This document shows positions 40,752 to 50,695 of a stretch of 64,000 nucleotides of DNA, one piece after another. The notes under the pieces are model-generated. The model was given only the letters and a program-made list of their open reading frames with translations, did not search any database and was not told where the DNA came from. This stretch comes from Tenebrio molitor (taxonomy: Eukaryota > Arthropoda > Insecta > Coleoptera > Tenebrionidae): contig NC_091046.1 of assembly GCF_963966145.1 (NCBI RefSeq), forward strand, positions 22,878,001 to 22,942,000, given 5' to 3'. The stretch's first letter is position 1. The number at the start of each line of letters is the position of its first letter. A program made the translations under genes and the position numbers.

Positions 40752-41556
40752 TATATAAAACTGAATGTCTGTTGGTTTGTATATTTTGTATGCAAATCTA
40801 CAGTTTTACTCCGATCTTGATGAAATTTTGTACACTTGATCTTCAAAGCAAGAAGAAAATTACTGACTAGTTTAATCTTACAAAAACCAACCCCTACTAC
40901 CATTTTCAACCCTGTTACGAAAAAAAGACAGTTTTTTCGAGTTGGAAATACACTAACCTTCGCCGCTTCACCGCTATTTCATCTTCTGAGTATATCGTCA
41001 CCTTCGCCGCTTGACACCCACAAAAAGCAACCCCTATTATCATTTTTAAGCCTGTTAAGCAAGAAAAAAATTTTTTCGAGTTGGAAATCACGTTTGCATA
41101 TGTTCAGGTGTCATAGTTACATTTGGTTTTTTTTTAAAGTAGCAATTTCGCAAAATGTGTTTGAATGATTGTGTTTTACCGGAAGATGTCCTAAATGAAG
41201 CAGGACAAGCTTCAAATAGCTTAATACCGGAACAATCAAAAGGCAGGTATCTGAAATCAAACGAGACAATCAAACAATAGGAGGATCTAAATAAGGTTAC
41301 AACTGAAAATAAAAGTGTTATGTTGGCGTATTTTCATGAATTGGTAAGTGATCATAGTGTTAGTTTCTTATCGTATTGATCTTTTTGTTTATATGTATAG
41401 TCGAAGAAAAAAGTAGTCTACAGTAAAGTTTTAATTATTCTTCGTAAAAAGACAAACTTCATATTGAAATTACTGCGTTTATCACAATACGTGAAAGCAA
41501 AAACATAATTTTAAAACATTCTGAAATTTGCGGGCGAAGCCGCGGGTAAAAGCTAG
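40752..41556 (+). mobile_element. Helitron-like element, non-autonomous, with captured exon
   Basis: It begins TATATAAAACTGAATGTCTG directly after the foldback end and closes with a hairpin (GCGGGCGAAGCCGC, 41530-41543), nine bases, then CTAG (41553-41556) followed by T. Hairpin plus CTRR 3' end and insertion before T are the Helitron hallmarks; the 5' TC is not clear because the junction merges with TATA. Repeated text (CCCCTACTACCATTTT, CCCCTATTATCATTTT; TTTTTTCGAGTTGGAAAT twice) shows an internal duplication at about 40885-41095. No Rep/helicase is present. Confidence 0.65.
41155..41342 (+). pseudogene. Crypton-like domain exon fragment inside the Helitron-like element
   Basis: From ATG at 41155: MCLNDCVLPEDVLNEAGQAS, NSLIPEQSKGRYLKSNETI, a TAG at 41278-41280, then EDLNKVTTENKSVMLAYFHE and L, followed by GGTAAGT, a strong splice-donor sequence. 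The order of motifs (L-x-P-E-x-S-K-x-R-Y ... S-V-M-L-A-Y-F-x-E-L) is the same as in 27933-28158. A Trp codon is expected where the TAG stands. It reads as an exon with its donor site picked up from a gene. Confidence 0.6.
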
Positions 41557-41876
41557 TTTACATTAAAAAATAGTGATTTGTGGCATAATAACGGGTAGGC
41601 AACAGGTGACAGTGATGATTTAATTACATTCAGTGCAATTAACTCAAAACTCAAAATTCAAAAACTGACTGCGTTACTGACACAGAAATGTTTAATTTTT
41701 CCTTTGAAATGGGCAACAGTTTGTTCGTCTTAAATATAAGACATAAAGTAGGCTTAAGCACAAGACATTTAGCAGTTGTCAGTGTGTTCACCCTCATTTC
41801 AGAGCATGTTGATTTTAATTCAAAAATATGCCAATGCGGACAAGTCTTAGATTTTTCTTTCGGCGTTAGGTAGGTA

Positions 41877-42241
41877 CAGTTAATTTCAAAATTATAGAGT
41901 ACATCTAATTTTCTACAGTGTGAAATGCACTTACATTTTTTGTCAATGATCAATGTCAATTTTGACAAATAAAATGCCTAATCTAACCGAAAATGCTCAT
42001 TCTTTCCAAATTAAAAGAAGGGTGGTCAATCCGAAGGGTAGCCCAGTATTATAACATCGCGAAGAACACCGTGCAGAGGATGAAACAGACAATATGACAA
42101 TGTGACGTTAAACTTACCTAACATATATAAAAAATATGACGTTCAAATTTCAAAAAGGCATCTTTACATGTGGAAATAACTTTAATAAATCGACTTCTGG
42201 ATTTTTTAGGTGTACTCTATAATTTTGAAATTAACTGTACA
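41877..42241 (+). mobile_element. TIR element with transposase HTH remnant
   Basis: GTACAGTTAATTTCAAAATT plus ATAGAGTAC pairs with GTACTCTAT plus AATTTTGAAATTAACTGTAC ending at 42241. The interior encodes the short HTH frame 41993-42097. Confidence 0.8.
41993..42097 (+). pseudogene. Transposase N-terminal helix-turn-helix, 34 codons
   Basis: LSKLKEGWSIRRVAQYYNIA followed by KNTVQRMKQT is a canonical Tc1/mariner-type helix-turn-helix (G-W-S-x-R-x-x-A-x-x-x-x-I-x-x-x-T-V). In the next frame just upstream MPNLTENA gives a plausible N-terminus, so one frameshift separates start and helices. A stop follows immediately; the catalytic domain is absent. Confidence 0.7.
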
Positions 42242-42583
42242 TTCCATAAAAAATTGCCTCCGTAGTACGCAACTTAGTTTTTTGCGCATGGTGTCTCAAT
42301 TTTTATGCCTGAAATTACTTCCACCATTTTGTCATCAACAGCATTTAGAGGGATTTAAGATAAAGAAAACCTACAATCATAAACCATATTAATTTTATAA
42401 TGAATAGTTGTCTGAAGTAACTAAGAGAAGTCCCTGATAAGTGATACTGATAACAAAAGTGGGAAATCCTAGGTACTCATATCTATATGCACAATGGTCA
42501 TAGTGTACTATTTCCGACTATGTGGGACACGTTAATAGGGACTGGGAAAATGAATGTATTTATGAAGAATGTTCTATTGAAAG
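42242..42583. other. No gene seen
   Basis: AT-rich DNA between two TIR elements with no supported feature. Confidence 0.4.
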
Positions 42584-42785
42584 TATCGGGTGTTCATTTA
42601 AATTTATCCTCAAAGTAGGCGTTGAAGAGTCGATTGTGAACGCACCACGGATTATAGATCACGGATCAGCTGTTAAAATCTAACCTTACTTTTTGCTGTT
42701 TTTACTCTGCATACTAACGAATGGTGCGTTCACAATCGACTCTTCAACGCCAACTTTGAGGATAAATTTAAATGAACACCCGATA
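42584..42785. mobile_element. MITE of the TATCGGGTGTTCA family
   Basis: TATCGGGTGTTCATTTAAAT plus TTATCCTCAAAG pairs with CTTTGAGGATAA plus ATTTAAATGAACACCCGATA; GTTGAAGAGTCGATTGTGAA pairs inside, so arms exceed 60 bp. Second copy at 56480-56658, partial copy at 55623-55700. Confidence 0.88.
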
Positions 42786-43599
42786 CATCTAATCAAAGAA
42801 GGTCCGTTCACAACCGCCCTCCATAGCTCCGCACCGACTGACTATTAAGTATAATAATGATCAGAGACCTCACATTAGAAAAATATTAGATTGTCATCAA
42901 AATCAATCTCTTGCAACTGAGGCGCTTTTAGTAACCCCCCGATTCGCGCTTATTACTCTATTACTAAAAATATGACCTTGTCACACATTTGCGCCGCGAT
43001 GCCGACCTTTTACACCGAAAAGAGCAACTGACAACATCTTGTTGGCCTCGAATTAGTCAATGTCAATTTTTACCGTCTATAGACCATTGATTTTCATCTT
43101 GGCGCGTATACTTTCCCGTAAATTAAGATCCGGACGTCATGTTATGGAGCACCATTGGCAACATTGTTTTCAATATAGTCTTTACGGCTTTAATGTGAAA
43201 CACATGGCTATTGTCTGTCTCCGGGGATAGATTTTGAAGAATTTTCACTAACTCTACTTTAAATTTCCGGGATAGCACGTTGAAAAGAGATTTTTTTAAG
43301 GTAATTTTAAAAAAGAGTCATTGAAAATCATTTACCGGTAGTGAAATTTCTGTTAACTACAAATTTTAAGACACATTGCTAGATTACTGGCAGCGTATTG
43401 TAATTATTTAAAAAAGACTAAATAAGTGGTTATCGTTCATAGTTTTATTTATAACCTTTCCTAAAATATTGATAAAACAGGTATTTACTGAGAAACATTT
43501 TATTTCATTAATACGTTTTTATTATCAGAAAATATAGTTTGCTTTACAAAGGCAAACATTTAATTAATGAGTTTGAAATTTTTATTCTAATGGGGGAAC
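42786..43599. other. No gene seen
   Basis: Mixed-composition DNA without supported coding sequence; no inverted repeat found. Confidence 0.4.
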
Positions 43600-43728
43600 A
43601 ACTCTGTAGTAAAAGTTTAATGCATTATGACGTCACCAGTAACTTTTGCGGCGGAAAAAATTCAAACTATTGTTTTAAATGGCAACGAGGCATCCTACTA
43701 TACAAATTAGTCAGTTCTATCAACCTTG
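43600..43728 (+). repeat. Repeat present three times between 43600 and 44410
   Basis: The sequence around AACTTTTGCGG, AAATTCAAACTATTG, TGGCAACGAGGC and ACAAATTAGTCAGTT at 43630-43728 recurs directly at 44305-44395 and inverted at 44075-44155 (AACTGACTAATTTGTATAAT, GCCTCGTTG). GACGTCAC precedes the direct copies. One copy lies left of the P-type element 43735-45398, the others inside it. Confidence 0.7.
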
Positions 43729-43734
43729 GAAAAA

Positions 43735-45398
43735 CCAAGGCCATCTGAATCAAAAAGCTACGCTTATAAGGCCGTTTCAAATTTCGATTTTTCCATATAA
43801 ACTTTGTTTCTGTGACATTTCGGGCGGCAGAATAAGGTACTATATCTTTAGAAGGTAGCGCCTTTCCGCTCCACAATTTTTCGCCTCGAAATTAAAAGAG
43901 AGGGCATTATCGATAAATCCTGTGAGTGTGACAAAGATAGAAGTGTACACAATTTTAAGGGATGTTTGTATCATGTCAAACAGATTAACTTAACATTGCT
44001 CGAAATTAAAAGAGAGGGAGATATATCTCCACACCGTTGGCGATACCTTACGGCCCATGCATACGGCAGAACCAACGTTGGTAGAACTGACTAATTTGTA
44101 TAATAGGTTGCCTCGTTGAAAATTGGGGGGCGGGGGGGAAAGTAACTCGTGACGTAAAATCAACCCAGAAATTTTGGGTGTTCGAATAGAACCCAAGGTT
44201 TATAAGCTCCGTGGAGTTTATTGGGTGGCTTTTTGGGCTTTATTCTAGCGAGGGAACACCTAATGCATGATCGACAGACTCTGTCGTAAGTTTAGTACAC
44301 TGTGACGTCACGAGTAACTTTTGCGGGGGGAAAAAATTCAAACTATTGCTTTAAATGGCAACGAGGCAACCTATTATACAAATTAGTCAGTTTTACCAAC
44401 CTTGGGCAGAACCTTTTTGCGCTCCATCTACCGATTTCGAACGCAGTCGATTGAGACTTTTTCCACTTTTTACTTTGAGGTTAAGTGCTTAAAACATCAA
44501 GTAAAACATGAGTGCTATAAAATATCCAAGATCCGAGCTTATTTTGGATACATTCATTATTTGGACCGTTGAATTTTCCAAGATGTCTCAAAATTGTTGA
44601 TTTTGAAGGTAATTTTGTTAAGTTGTTATGTCAAAACCGGTAACCTTTAGCTGAACAGAATCTCCATACTGTACACATTCTGACTGATATTTCAGACCAT
44701 CTCGGTACTCTTTTGCTATAATTGTTTATAAGATCCATCAGAAAGATGGCCTTCTCATCAGAGTTTTGAACTATATTATTTATTAAGTTCATATTTTTTG
44801 AATTTTTACCTTTCTCTTCCTCTAAATCTTTTAATTTAGCCAAACAATTCGTTCGTTTCAGCTTTTGGGTCAACACTTTGCAGTGGTACTGGAGATTAGC
44901 CATATACTCCGCAGAAATACTATTTACTTGAATTGATTTGGATGTGATTGGAACGGTTGGAATGACGAAAGGCTCTACAGGATTTTGTGGTACAGGAATT
45001 TCAAGCGGAGTTTCAGTGGGAAAAATGTAAAAAACAAAAACATTAATAAGATGACAGCAATTAATAACTGGAGGTTCCTGATTATGACTGTGAAAACTAA
45101 TAAGTAATTGATCGAAAAATGAGAAGAGGAAGCTCATTTTGTTTTCTCATATTTGGTGGTTAACTTCGCTTCTATGTAGATATATTTCATGTATCAATAA
45201 ACACCACAAGCCTGTTTTAATTATAGATACTTACAAAAATAGAAGGAACAGCATCTTTACATAAGCGTCGTCTTTTGGGGGTTGTAATTATAAAGTCTTG
45301 TTGAAAATGCCGCTCACAAATTTCTGAGTAATTCGTAATGTTTGTAGTGTCTTATATTACAAATACAAATTAAAAGGTAAAGATTCAGATGGCCTTGG
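43735..45398 (-). mobile_element. P-type-like element 1
   Basis: CCAAGGCCATCTGAATC at 43735 pairs perfectly with GATTCAGATGGCCTTGG ending at 45398. It contains the minus-strand P-type fragment 44631-45137. GAAAAA lies immediately before (43729-43734) and after (45399-45404). The next element starts directly behind that second GAAAAA with a related TIR. Confidence 0.65.
44631..45137 (-). pseudogene. P-type transposase fragment A
   Basis: 168 codons. The stretch VNSISAEYMANLQYHCKVL and the Lys/Glu-rich region after it look like the coiled coil behind a THAP domain, then FLMDLINNYSKRVPRWSEIS and VRMCTVWRFCSAKGYRF resemble the start of the P-type transposase catalytic region (W-S-x-E-S-V-R-x-x-x-x-x-x-x-x-S-P-K-A/G-Y). 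Fragment B (45641-46040) is a diverged homologue with the same two parts. The N-terminal 45 residues before PTETPLEI look intronic. Confidence 0.6.
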
Positions 45399-45640
45399 GA
45401 AAAACCATGGCCAACTGTATCAAAACGCTAAGCCCTTATTATGGCCGTCCCACTTGGTTTGAAAAAGTGTTCCCGTCGAGTAGGCCCTGGAGCGTACGTA
45501 CAGTGGCGCCTCCTACATTAACATTAGGAACTGACTTGAAAACGAAATTCGTCACAATGACAGCATTGACAGTAATCAAAACTTAGAAATAGCGGAAAAA
45601 AATATCAATATGATTTTTTAACGTTCCGCTGCAAAGATTT

Positions 45641-46040
45641 TTAAATTAAGCTACATTTGATGCATGATTGAAGTAAGTGTTGTTTACACAAATCATTGGA
45701 GGTGCCACATCCGTTCATATATCTTAAAAGAGTGGCCTTTGACGGTAGCTTCAATAAGGGTTTGCGGCAGTCTTCATATCCTTTAGGTGACAAAGATCTC
45801 CAAACTACACACATACGAACGGATTCCTCAGAACAAAGCAAACTCTTTTTTTTATCGTTTCTGATGACGTCCGCGAGAAATACACCTTTGGGATCACATC
45901 CTTTAAAATTTTGTTTGTACAATCTGATTTAGTGCTACTTCTTTGTAGTTGTTTCTCAAGATCTTTGATTAGTTGTAAAACTTTATTATGGTATTCTAAA
46001 TCAGAAATTTGTACTGCACAAATTAAATTCACCTGAACAT
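45641..46040 (-). pseudogene. P-type transposase fragment B, frameshifted
   Basis: The upper frame (46032 downwards) gives VQISDLEYHNKVLQLIKDLE, a coiled-coil-like stretch; after a shift near 45915 the frame 45922-45641 gives GVFLADVIRNDKKKSLLCSE then ESVRMCVVWRSLSPKGYED and LLKLPSKATLLRYMNGC. The last part matches the P-type pattern L-P-x-x-x-T-L-R-x-W. The catalytic residues beyond are absent. Confidence 0.65.
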
Positions 46041-46337
46041 CTTTGGAACTGCTTGTAGATAGATATAATTCTTCGACAACGCTTTAGCAGTCTGGGATGT
46101 AGAAAATGAGAATGAAAGACCAACAATTCCACAATTTCAGAAGAATTGGGATAATATTAATATCAAACGAATAATTGCCAATGACTTAATCTTTAATTCA
46201 TCTAGGGACTTGGCTCGTTTTAAGGCTTTGCAATGCAGAGAATCAGGATCTTGGTTACATACATAATATTGGTACTCTTTTAGATAACACTTCCTTCCAA
46301 GTTTGTATTGGTTTAAGATTGGGTTGTAATCTTTGTA

Positions 46338-47554
46338 GAATCTAGGTAAATTGCTCGAATGCAATTGCTCGAAAACGAATTGCTCGAAACCAGCTGTTCG
46401 AAAGTCAATTGCTCGAATATGACTTTGCTCGAATTGCAAGTTCCTCGAACGGCAATTTCTCGAAAATGTTTTGCTCGAAGGTAATATTATCATGTATGTA
46501 CTCAGGATTATGCGGTGATTGTTATTACAAAAGCCGCATCCATATTGCATTTAATAAATTAAAAAAAAAAACTGTTTTACACAAAATTTTTAACTTCTGA
46601 TTTTTACACTGATATATGAGGATTCATTTCTAAAATTTATAGGCGAAATTAACGAAGAAAAATATTAATTAGATTTTTATATTAAACAATATTAAAAATC
46701 TGAAGATTGGTTTTATTTTTGATATGGGATTTGTAATTGTGATAAGGGTAAAGATTTGCACCCGTTAGAGATTTTCGGGTGCAGGCATTTGAAATTCCAG
46801 TATTTTCTCCAAAGGCCACAACGTTTTTTTTTTTAAATGAAAGAGTAAGTTTATGCAATAGTGTCGTTCCATTTCGATCCAGGCTCTTAAACGTAAACAT
46901 TGTCTATAAAAAAAAAAATGCCGTTCACGATTATTTTAAACACGCAGGAGGCCACGATATTTTTTTGTTAGATTGGCGTCAGGTCCTGTCATATGACGTT
47001 TTGTTATTAAATATTCGTCTTGTTGTCAATTCCCTAATTGAATCAGTGTAATTCAATTATAACCTAAAATATATTTATTATGCCAAATCACAATATTGCC
47101 AACTAAAATGTCAGATTTTCATAGACAGTCCGAATTTGAAATAATCGTGAACGGATAATATAAATGAATTGACAAAAAAGCAAACACTCTCAGAACAAAA
47201 ATCACACTGTTCAAAATTTCTTTTGAAAGTAAGATTTGGATATTTCTTATCATTTGTCATTAATCTAAACCTACCTGAAAATTAGAAATTCGATCTATCT
47301 ATCTGTTACAAATTGCAGAACTGAGGGATCGTGAACTAAGGAATAGTGTTATGACTATGTAGTCCGTAATTACTAATTACACTCCAATGATAAACATTTT
47401 CTGCCATATAAATTCGAGCAAAACATTTTCGAGAAATTGCCGTTCGAGGAACTTGTATTTCGAGAAAAGTTACAATTGAGCAATTTCATTTTCGAGCAAT
47501 TGATTTCGAGCAATTGACTTCGAGAAACTGCATTCGAGGAATTTGCCGGAGACG
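46338..47554. mobile_element. Foldback/Mutator-like element with nine-unit terminal arrays
   Basis: Each end is a row of about nine units of roughly 15 bp built on TTGCTCGAA: left 46348-46484, right (inverted) 47405-47546. The unit order is the same on both sides; TTCCTCGAACGGCAATTTCT followed by CGAAAATG is identical. The target duplication ATCTTTGTA is perfect (46329-46337 and 47555-47563). Long TIRs made of tandem units and a 9-bp duplication are the known design of Foldback-type (Mutator-superfamily) elements. No transposase is inside; a further MITE is at 46918-47157. Confidence 0.9.
46918..47157. mobile_element. MITE nested in the Foldback-like element
   Basis: CCGTTCACGATTATTT at 46921 pairs with AAATAATCGTGAACGG ending at 47154. 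Non-coding interior. Confidence 0.7.
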
Positions 47555-48426
47555 ATCTTTGTACACCTCATATTTGCAAATGCAATGCGAAATTTGACGA
47601 AATTGGCGTTCACGGTCTAAGTTGTTCCAAAAGCAGTGGTAGATTTTCAAGACACACTGAAATTAATTCTATTATCAACCGGTCTTTGACTTCTATTCAT
47701 GTTAATTCAACTTTAGAACCAAACGGACTATCTCGTGATGACGGAAAACGCCCTGATGAGATGACTTTAGTGCCGTGGATTAAAGGTCAACCTTTGGTTT
47801 GGGACGTTACTGTCCTAGATACACTTGCAGACAGTCACGTATTGAAAACATCTGAAGTCTCAGGTTTTGCCGCTGAAATGGCTTGCACACGCAAACATAG
47901 CAAATATAATATAGCCTTTGAAACCTTAGGCCCTTGGTGCAAAGAAACAATCGATTTCATTAATGTCATCGGAGACCGACTTATTGCGGAATCAGGGGAT
48001 TCAAAATCTAAGAAATTCCTTTTTGAGAGGATTTCCCTTGCCATTCAACGTGGAAACGCTGCAAGCATTCGGGGCACTTTTCCAGATTCCGCATTATTAT
48101 CGGAAATTTTTGCATTGTAAATTAAAAATGTCATGTAATTATGTTTATTAAATATTAAGTATTTAAGATTAACTCTTGCAGTTAATTTATTTACTTATAA
48201 ATATGTATTTGACATGGACATAACCAAAAATAGGACATAACCAATTACAGAAAAAAAAAACGTTTCTGTCATCCGTTGTCCTTTAGTTCAAATAATTGTC
48301 ACTTGAGGTCTCTGCCTTACGTACGATTTTTTTAAATGTCAAGAACAATTTTTCTTACGGAGAAATCATTGAGTGGGACGGCCATATAAGCGTTTATCGT
48401 TTTGATACAATTGACTATGGGAAAAA

Positions 48427-48971
48427 CGTAATATCAACGCCATCAAGGTTTGTAAAATGAACATGTGTGTAAATGAAAAGATAAATGCAACTTGTAAGAA
48501 TATCAACAAGATTAATACGTTAGAAAAAATCTCAGATGATAGGAATTAAAGGGGGTGTATCACAAAAAACAACTTTCCATAAATAAATAGTAAAAAAAAA
48601 ACCTAAGAACAAAATTGAAAACCGCACCTTTCTAGGAACAATATTTTGCGAGATACGGGCTCTTGAAGTTGTGCCAAACTGGCGTGTGACGTCACACCGA
48701 CACCATACTGCTCCGTCTATACCAGAGTACGCATAGTGCGGGACAGAAACGGTAGCAATTAATAACAATAACCAATTAAAAATGCCTAATTGTATGTTTA
48801 AAAAAATTTACATCTCTTCTGAAACATGTTTGTAACATTCACGAGTGGACAAATGAAAATCGGGAAAAGAAGACTTGTGACCATAGGCCGATATTCGAAA
48901 CTGAAGCAGGTGAGATAAAATGGCCCTACAGATTATCAAGTTTTGCAGACTGAAATTATGAATAAAACATT
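48427..48971. other. No gene seen
   Basis: A GC-richer stretch at 48645-48740 contains TGACGTCA. A short ATG frame at 48782 (MPNCMFKK) ends after 18 codons. Nothing here can be supported as a gene. Confidence 0.4.
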
Positions 48972-49395
48972 TTTTATTATACCTGAATCATAATCCCTGT
49001 TTTTGACACTAAAATGCGTGCGAAAAAGGGCCTTTAAAACACTAAAGCTTTAAGGGTTGCTTAGGTAACAACAAATTCACCTATATTTTGAACAATGATA
49101 AATAGACATTTATACACAATTTATGATAGCAACGAAACAACAACAATTGACCCTTTCTATATCAACGATTAATGACACAGATTACTTCGCAAAAGGTATT
49201 TCAATTTACTTTTTTTGTTATAATTTTCAGATTGTAGTGCAGGTATAATAAAAAATAGCGTATGATACACGTTTATAAGGGCCTTTAAAGCACTTGCGAC
49301 GTTAAAAGCACTCCGCTACGCGTCGTGCTCTTAAACTCGTCGCGCGTGCTTTAAAGGCTTCCTTATAAACTTGTATCATAATATACTATTTAAAT
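48972..49395 (+). repeat. Direct repeat, copy 1 (partner 50374-50695)
   Basis: TTATTATACCTGAATCATAA, CACTAAAGCTTTAAGGGTTG, ACGATTAATGACACAGATTA and the following foldback are repeated at 50374-50695 with a deletion of about 100 bp in the second copy (around 49065-49130). Copy 1 ends in the hairpin 49261-49380: GATACACGTTTATAAGGGCC/GGCTTCCTTATAAACTTGTATC, with GTCGTGCTC and ACTCGTCGCGCG in its loop. Confidence 0.75.
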
Positions 49396-49430
49396 GATTT
49401 AAAACATGCCTAACATTATTGCCATACAAG

Positions 49431-49547
49431 TACCGAGCGATCGAATAAAAAAAAACACAGTAGGCGAAAATGGTGGTTTGAACCAATCAAAGCATCAAAA
49501 TAGCACAATCCAGGTAATTCGATTTTTTTTAAATTGATCGCACGTTA
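49431..49547. mobile_element. MITE of the GTGCGATC family, compact copy
   Basis: CCGAGCGATCGAATAAAA at the left and TTTTAAATTGATCGCACGTTA at the right pair imperfectly. Its body (GTGGTTTGAACCAATCA and AATCCAGGTAATTCGA) is the uninterrupted version of the two flanks of 2899-3466, in inverse orientation. Confidence 0.8.
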
Positions 49548-49857
49548 CTTTGGAAAGTTATAACGTTAGTGGTCGCCTCAAATACGAGTACCTATGTTCC
49601 TAAGAGAATACATTTTTCTTAACATGGCATAGATATATTCGGTCAATTCTTGGAATTTTGGACAATAATTATAACGTTGGTAGGCAAGTTGTAGGTGGTG
49701 ACGTGGAATTTTCAAAATCTTCTAAACAATGTCACTTCAAAAATAGATACGAAAAAAAGAGCTACCAGTGGAAAACCGATTTCCTAAATAATATGTTGAA
49801 TTACAAATCCAGTGATGGCAATAATTTGCAAAATGTTTGTCTCAGGATTCCTAAAAA

Positions 49858-50045
49858 TATAGGTATTATTATTATACTTATGTCATATCGTGAGGAAGTT
49901 CCTTAACATTGACACAGAACATAATAAAACACAACAAAGTCAAAATGTGGAGGCGAGACGCCGGTAATTTATGTTTATTAGCACTGCACTATTACTTGAT
50001 AGGAATATCCGTAATAGTGTATGTACTCTGGCAAAATTTCCGTCG
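49858..50045 (+). mobile_element. RLE retrotransposon, extreme 3' end
   Basis: CATATCGTGAGGAA-TTCCTTAACATT, AATGTGGAGGCGAGACGCCG and the 3' UTR up to about TGGCAAAATTxCCG match 15660-15860 in inverse orientation. Only the last ~35 codons and part of the UTR are present; an insertion of AAT in CATAATAAAACAC shifts the frame. Confidence 0.8.
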
Positions 50046-50084
50046 ATTCAAAAATTTTAATTGAAAAAGCCGAAAGGTTAAAAT

Positions 50085-50370
50085 TATTTTTTTTTTGTTT
50101 GATACTGTCAGAATTTGAGAATTTTCTCCTATGTGAACGGATTTTGATAAATGTCACCACTTGTCAAAAAGAAACGTCAAGCTAATTTTAAAGATTTTAA
50201 GCGATTTGGAGCCTTTAAGGAGCTCGTCGAACAAAAAAACGTTATATTCAACTCGTTCGTGTGTCAATTGGGCTTTTTTGGCACTCGTCGGCCTCGTTTC
50301 ACTCGCGTTTTAAACTGGCCCACTCGTGCCAAAAAACTCCAATTTACACAAGAACTCGTCAAATAAACTA
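50085..50370. repeat. Foldback with CACTCG motif, copy 3
   Basis: CAACTCGTTCGTGTGTCAAT at 50250 and GGCTTTTTTGGCACTCGTCG pair with GGCCCACTCGTGCCAAAAAA and ATTTACACAAGAACTCGTC. The left part repeats 9575-9665. ORF 50151-50366 runs through it and is not a gene. Confidence 0.7.
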
Positions 50371-50373
50371 CTA

Positions 50374-50695
50374 TTTTATTATACCTGAATCATAATCCCT
50401 GTTTTTGACACTGCGAAAAAGGGCCATTAAAACACTAAAGCTTTAAGGGTTGCTTGATAGCAACGAAACAACAACAATTGACCATTTCTATATCAACGAT
50501 TAATGACACAGATTACTTCGGGAAAGGTATTTCAATTTACTTTTTTTGTTATAATTTTCAGATTGTAGTGCAGAATAAAAAATAGCGTGTGATACATGTT
50601 CATAAGGGCCTTTAAAGCACTTGCGACGTGCTCTTAAACTCGTCGCGCATGCTTTAAAAAGGCTTCCTTATAAATTTGTATCATACATAATATAC
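50374..50695 (+). repeat. Direct repeat, copy 2
   Basis: Shorter copy of 48972-49395, including the hairpin 50588-50684 (GATACATGTTCATAAGG/CCTTATAAATTTGTATC, ACTCGTCGCG in the loop). Confidence 0.75.

Larger units (their letters stand above)
46063..48120 (+). pseudogene. Retroelement ORF, C-terminal zinc/PD-D nuclease part, split by an insertion
   Basis: Part 1 (46063-46337): SSRDLARFKALQCRESGSWL, a frameshift and stop, then CIGLRLGCNLCTPHICKC. Part 2 (47555-48120): CTPHICKCNAKFDEIGVHGL, SCSKSSGRFSRHTEINSII, LEPNGLSRDDGKRPDEMTL, PLVWDVTVLDTLADSHV and FETLGPWCKETIDFI to a stop after SEIFAL. C-x-C...H-G-L-x-C-x-x-S followed by P-D and W-D-x-T-V is a module at the C-terminus of many metazoan reverse-transcriptase polyproteins; the P-D/D pair suggests a PD-(D/E)XK-type nuclease (inference). 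The RT itself is not in the window. The 144-codon ORF from 47686 is only the last part; no ATG belongs to it. Confidence 0.75.
45405..48420. mobile_element. P-type-like element 2, containing later insertions
   Basis: CCATGGCCAACTGTATCAAA plus ACGCT...GGCCGTCCCAC (45405-45453) pairs with GTGGGACGGCC...CG-TTTTGATACAATTG and ACTATGG (48373-48420), about 48 bp with mismatches. GAAAAA precedes (45399-45404) and follows (48421-48426). Inside are P-type fragment B, the retroelement ORF remnant and the Foldback-like element. Confidence 0.65.

Noticed and set aside
46137..46550. 137-codon minus ORF near 46.3 kb
   Set aside because: It crosses the boundary of the Foldback-like element, and half of it lies opposite real coding sequence of the retroelement on the plus strand.
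48782..48960. Possible second THAP start (MPNCMFKK)
   Set aside because: The frame stops after 18 codons, and no further zinc ligands follow in the right spacing.
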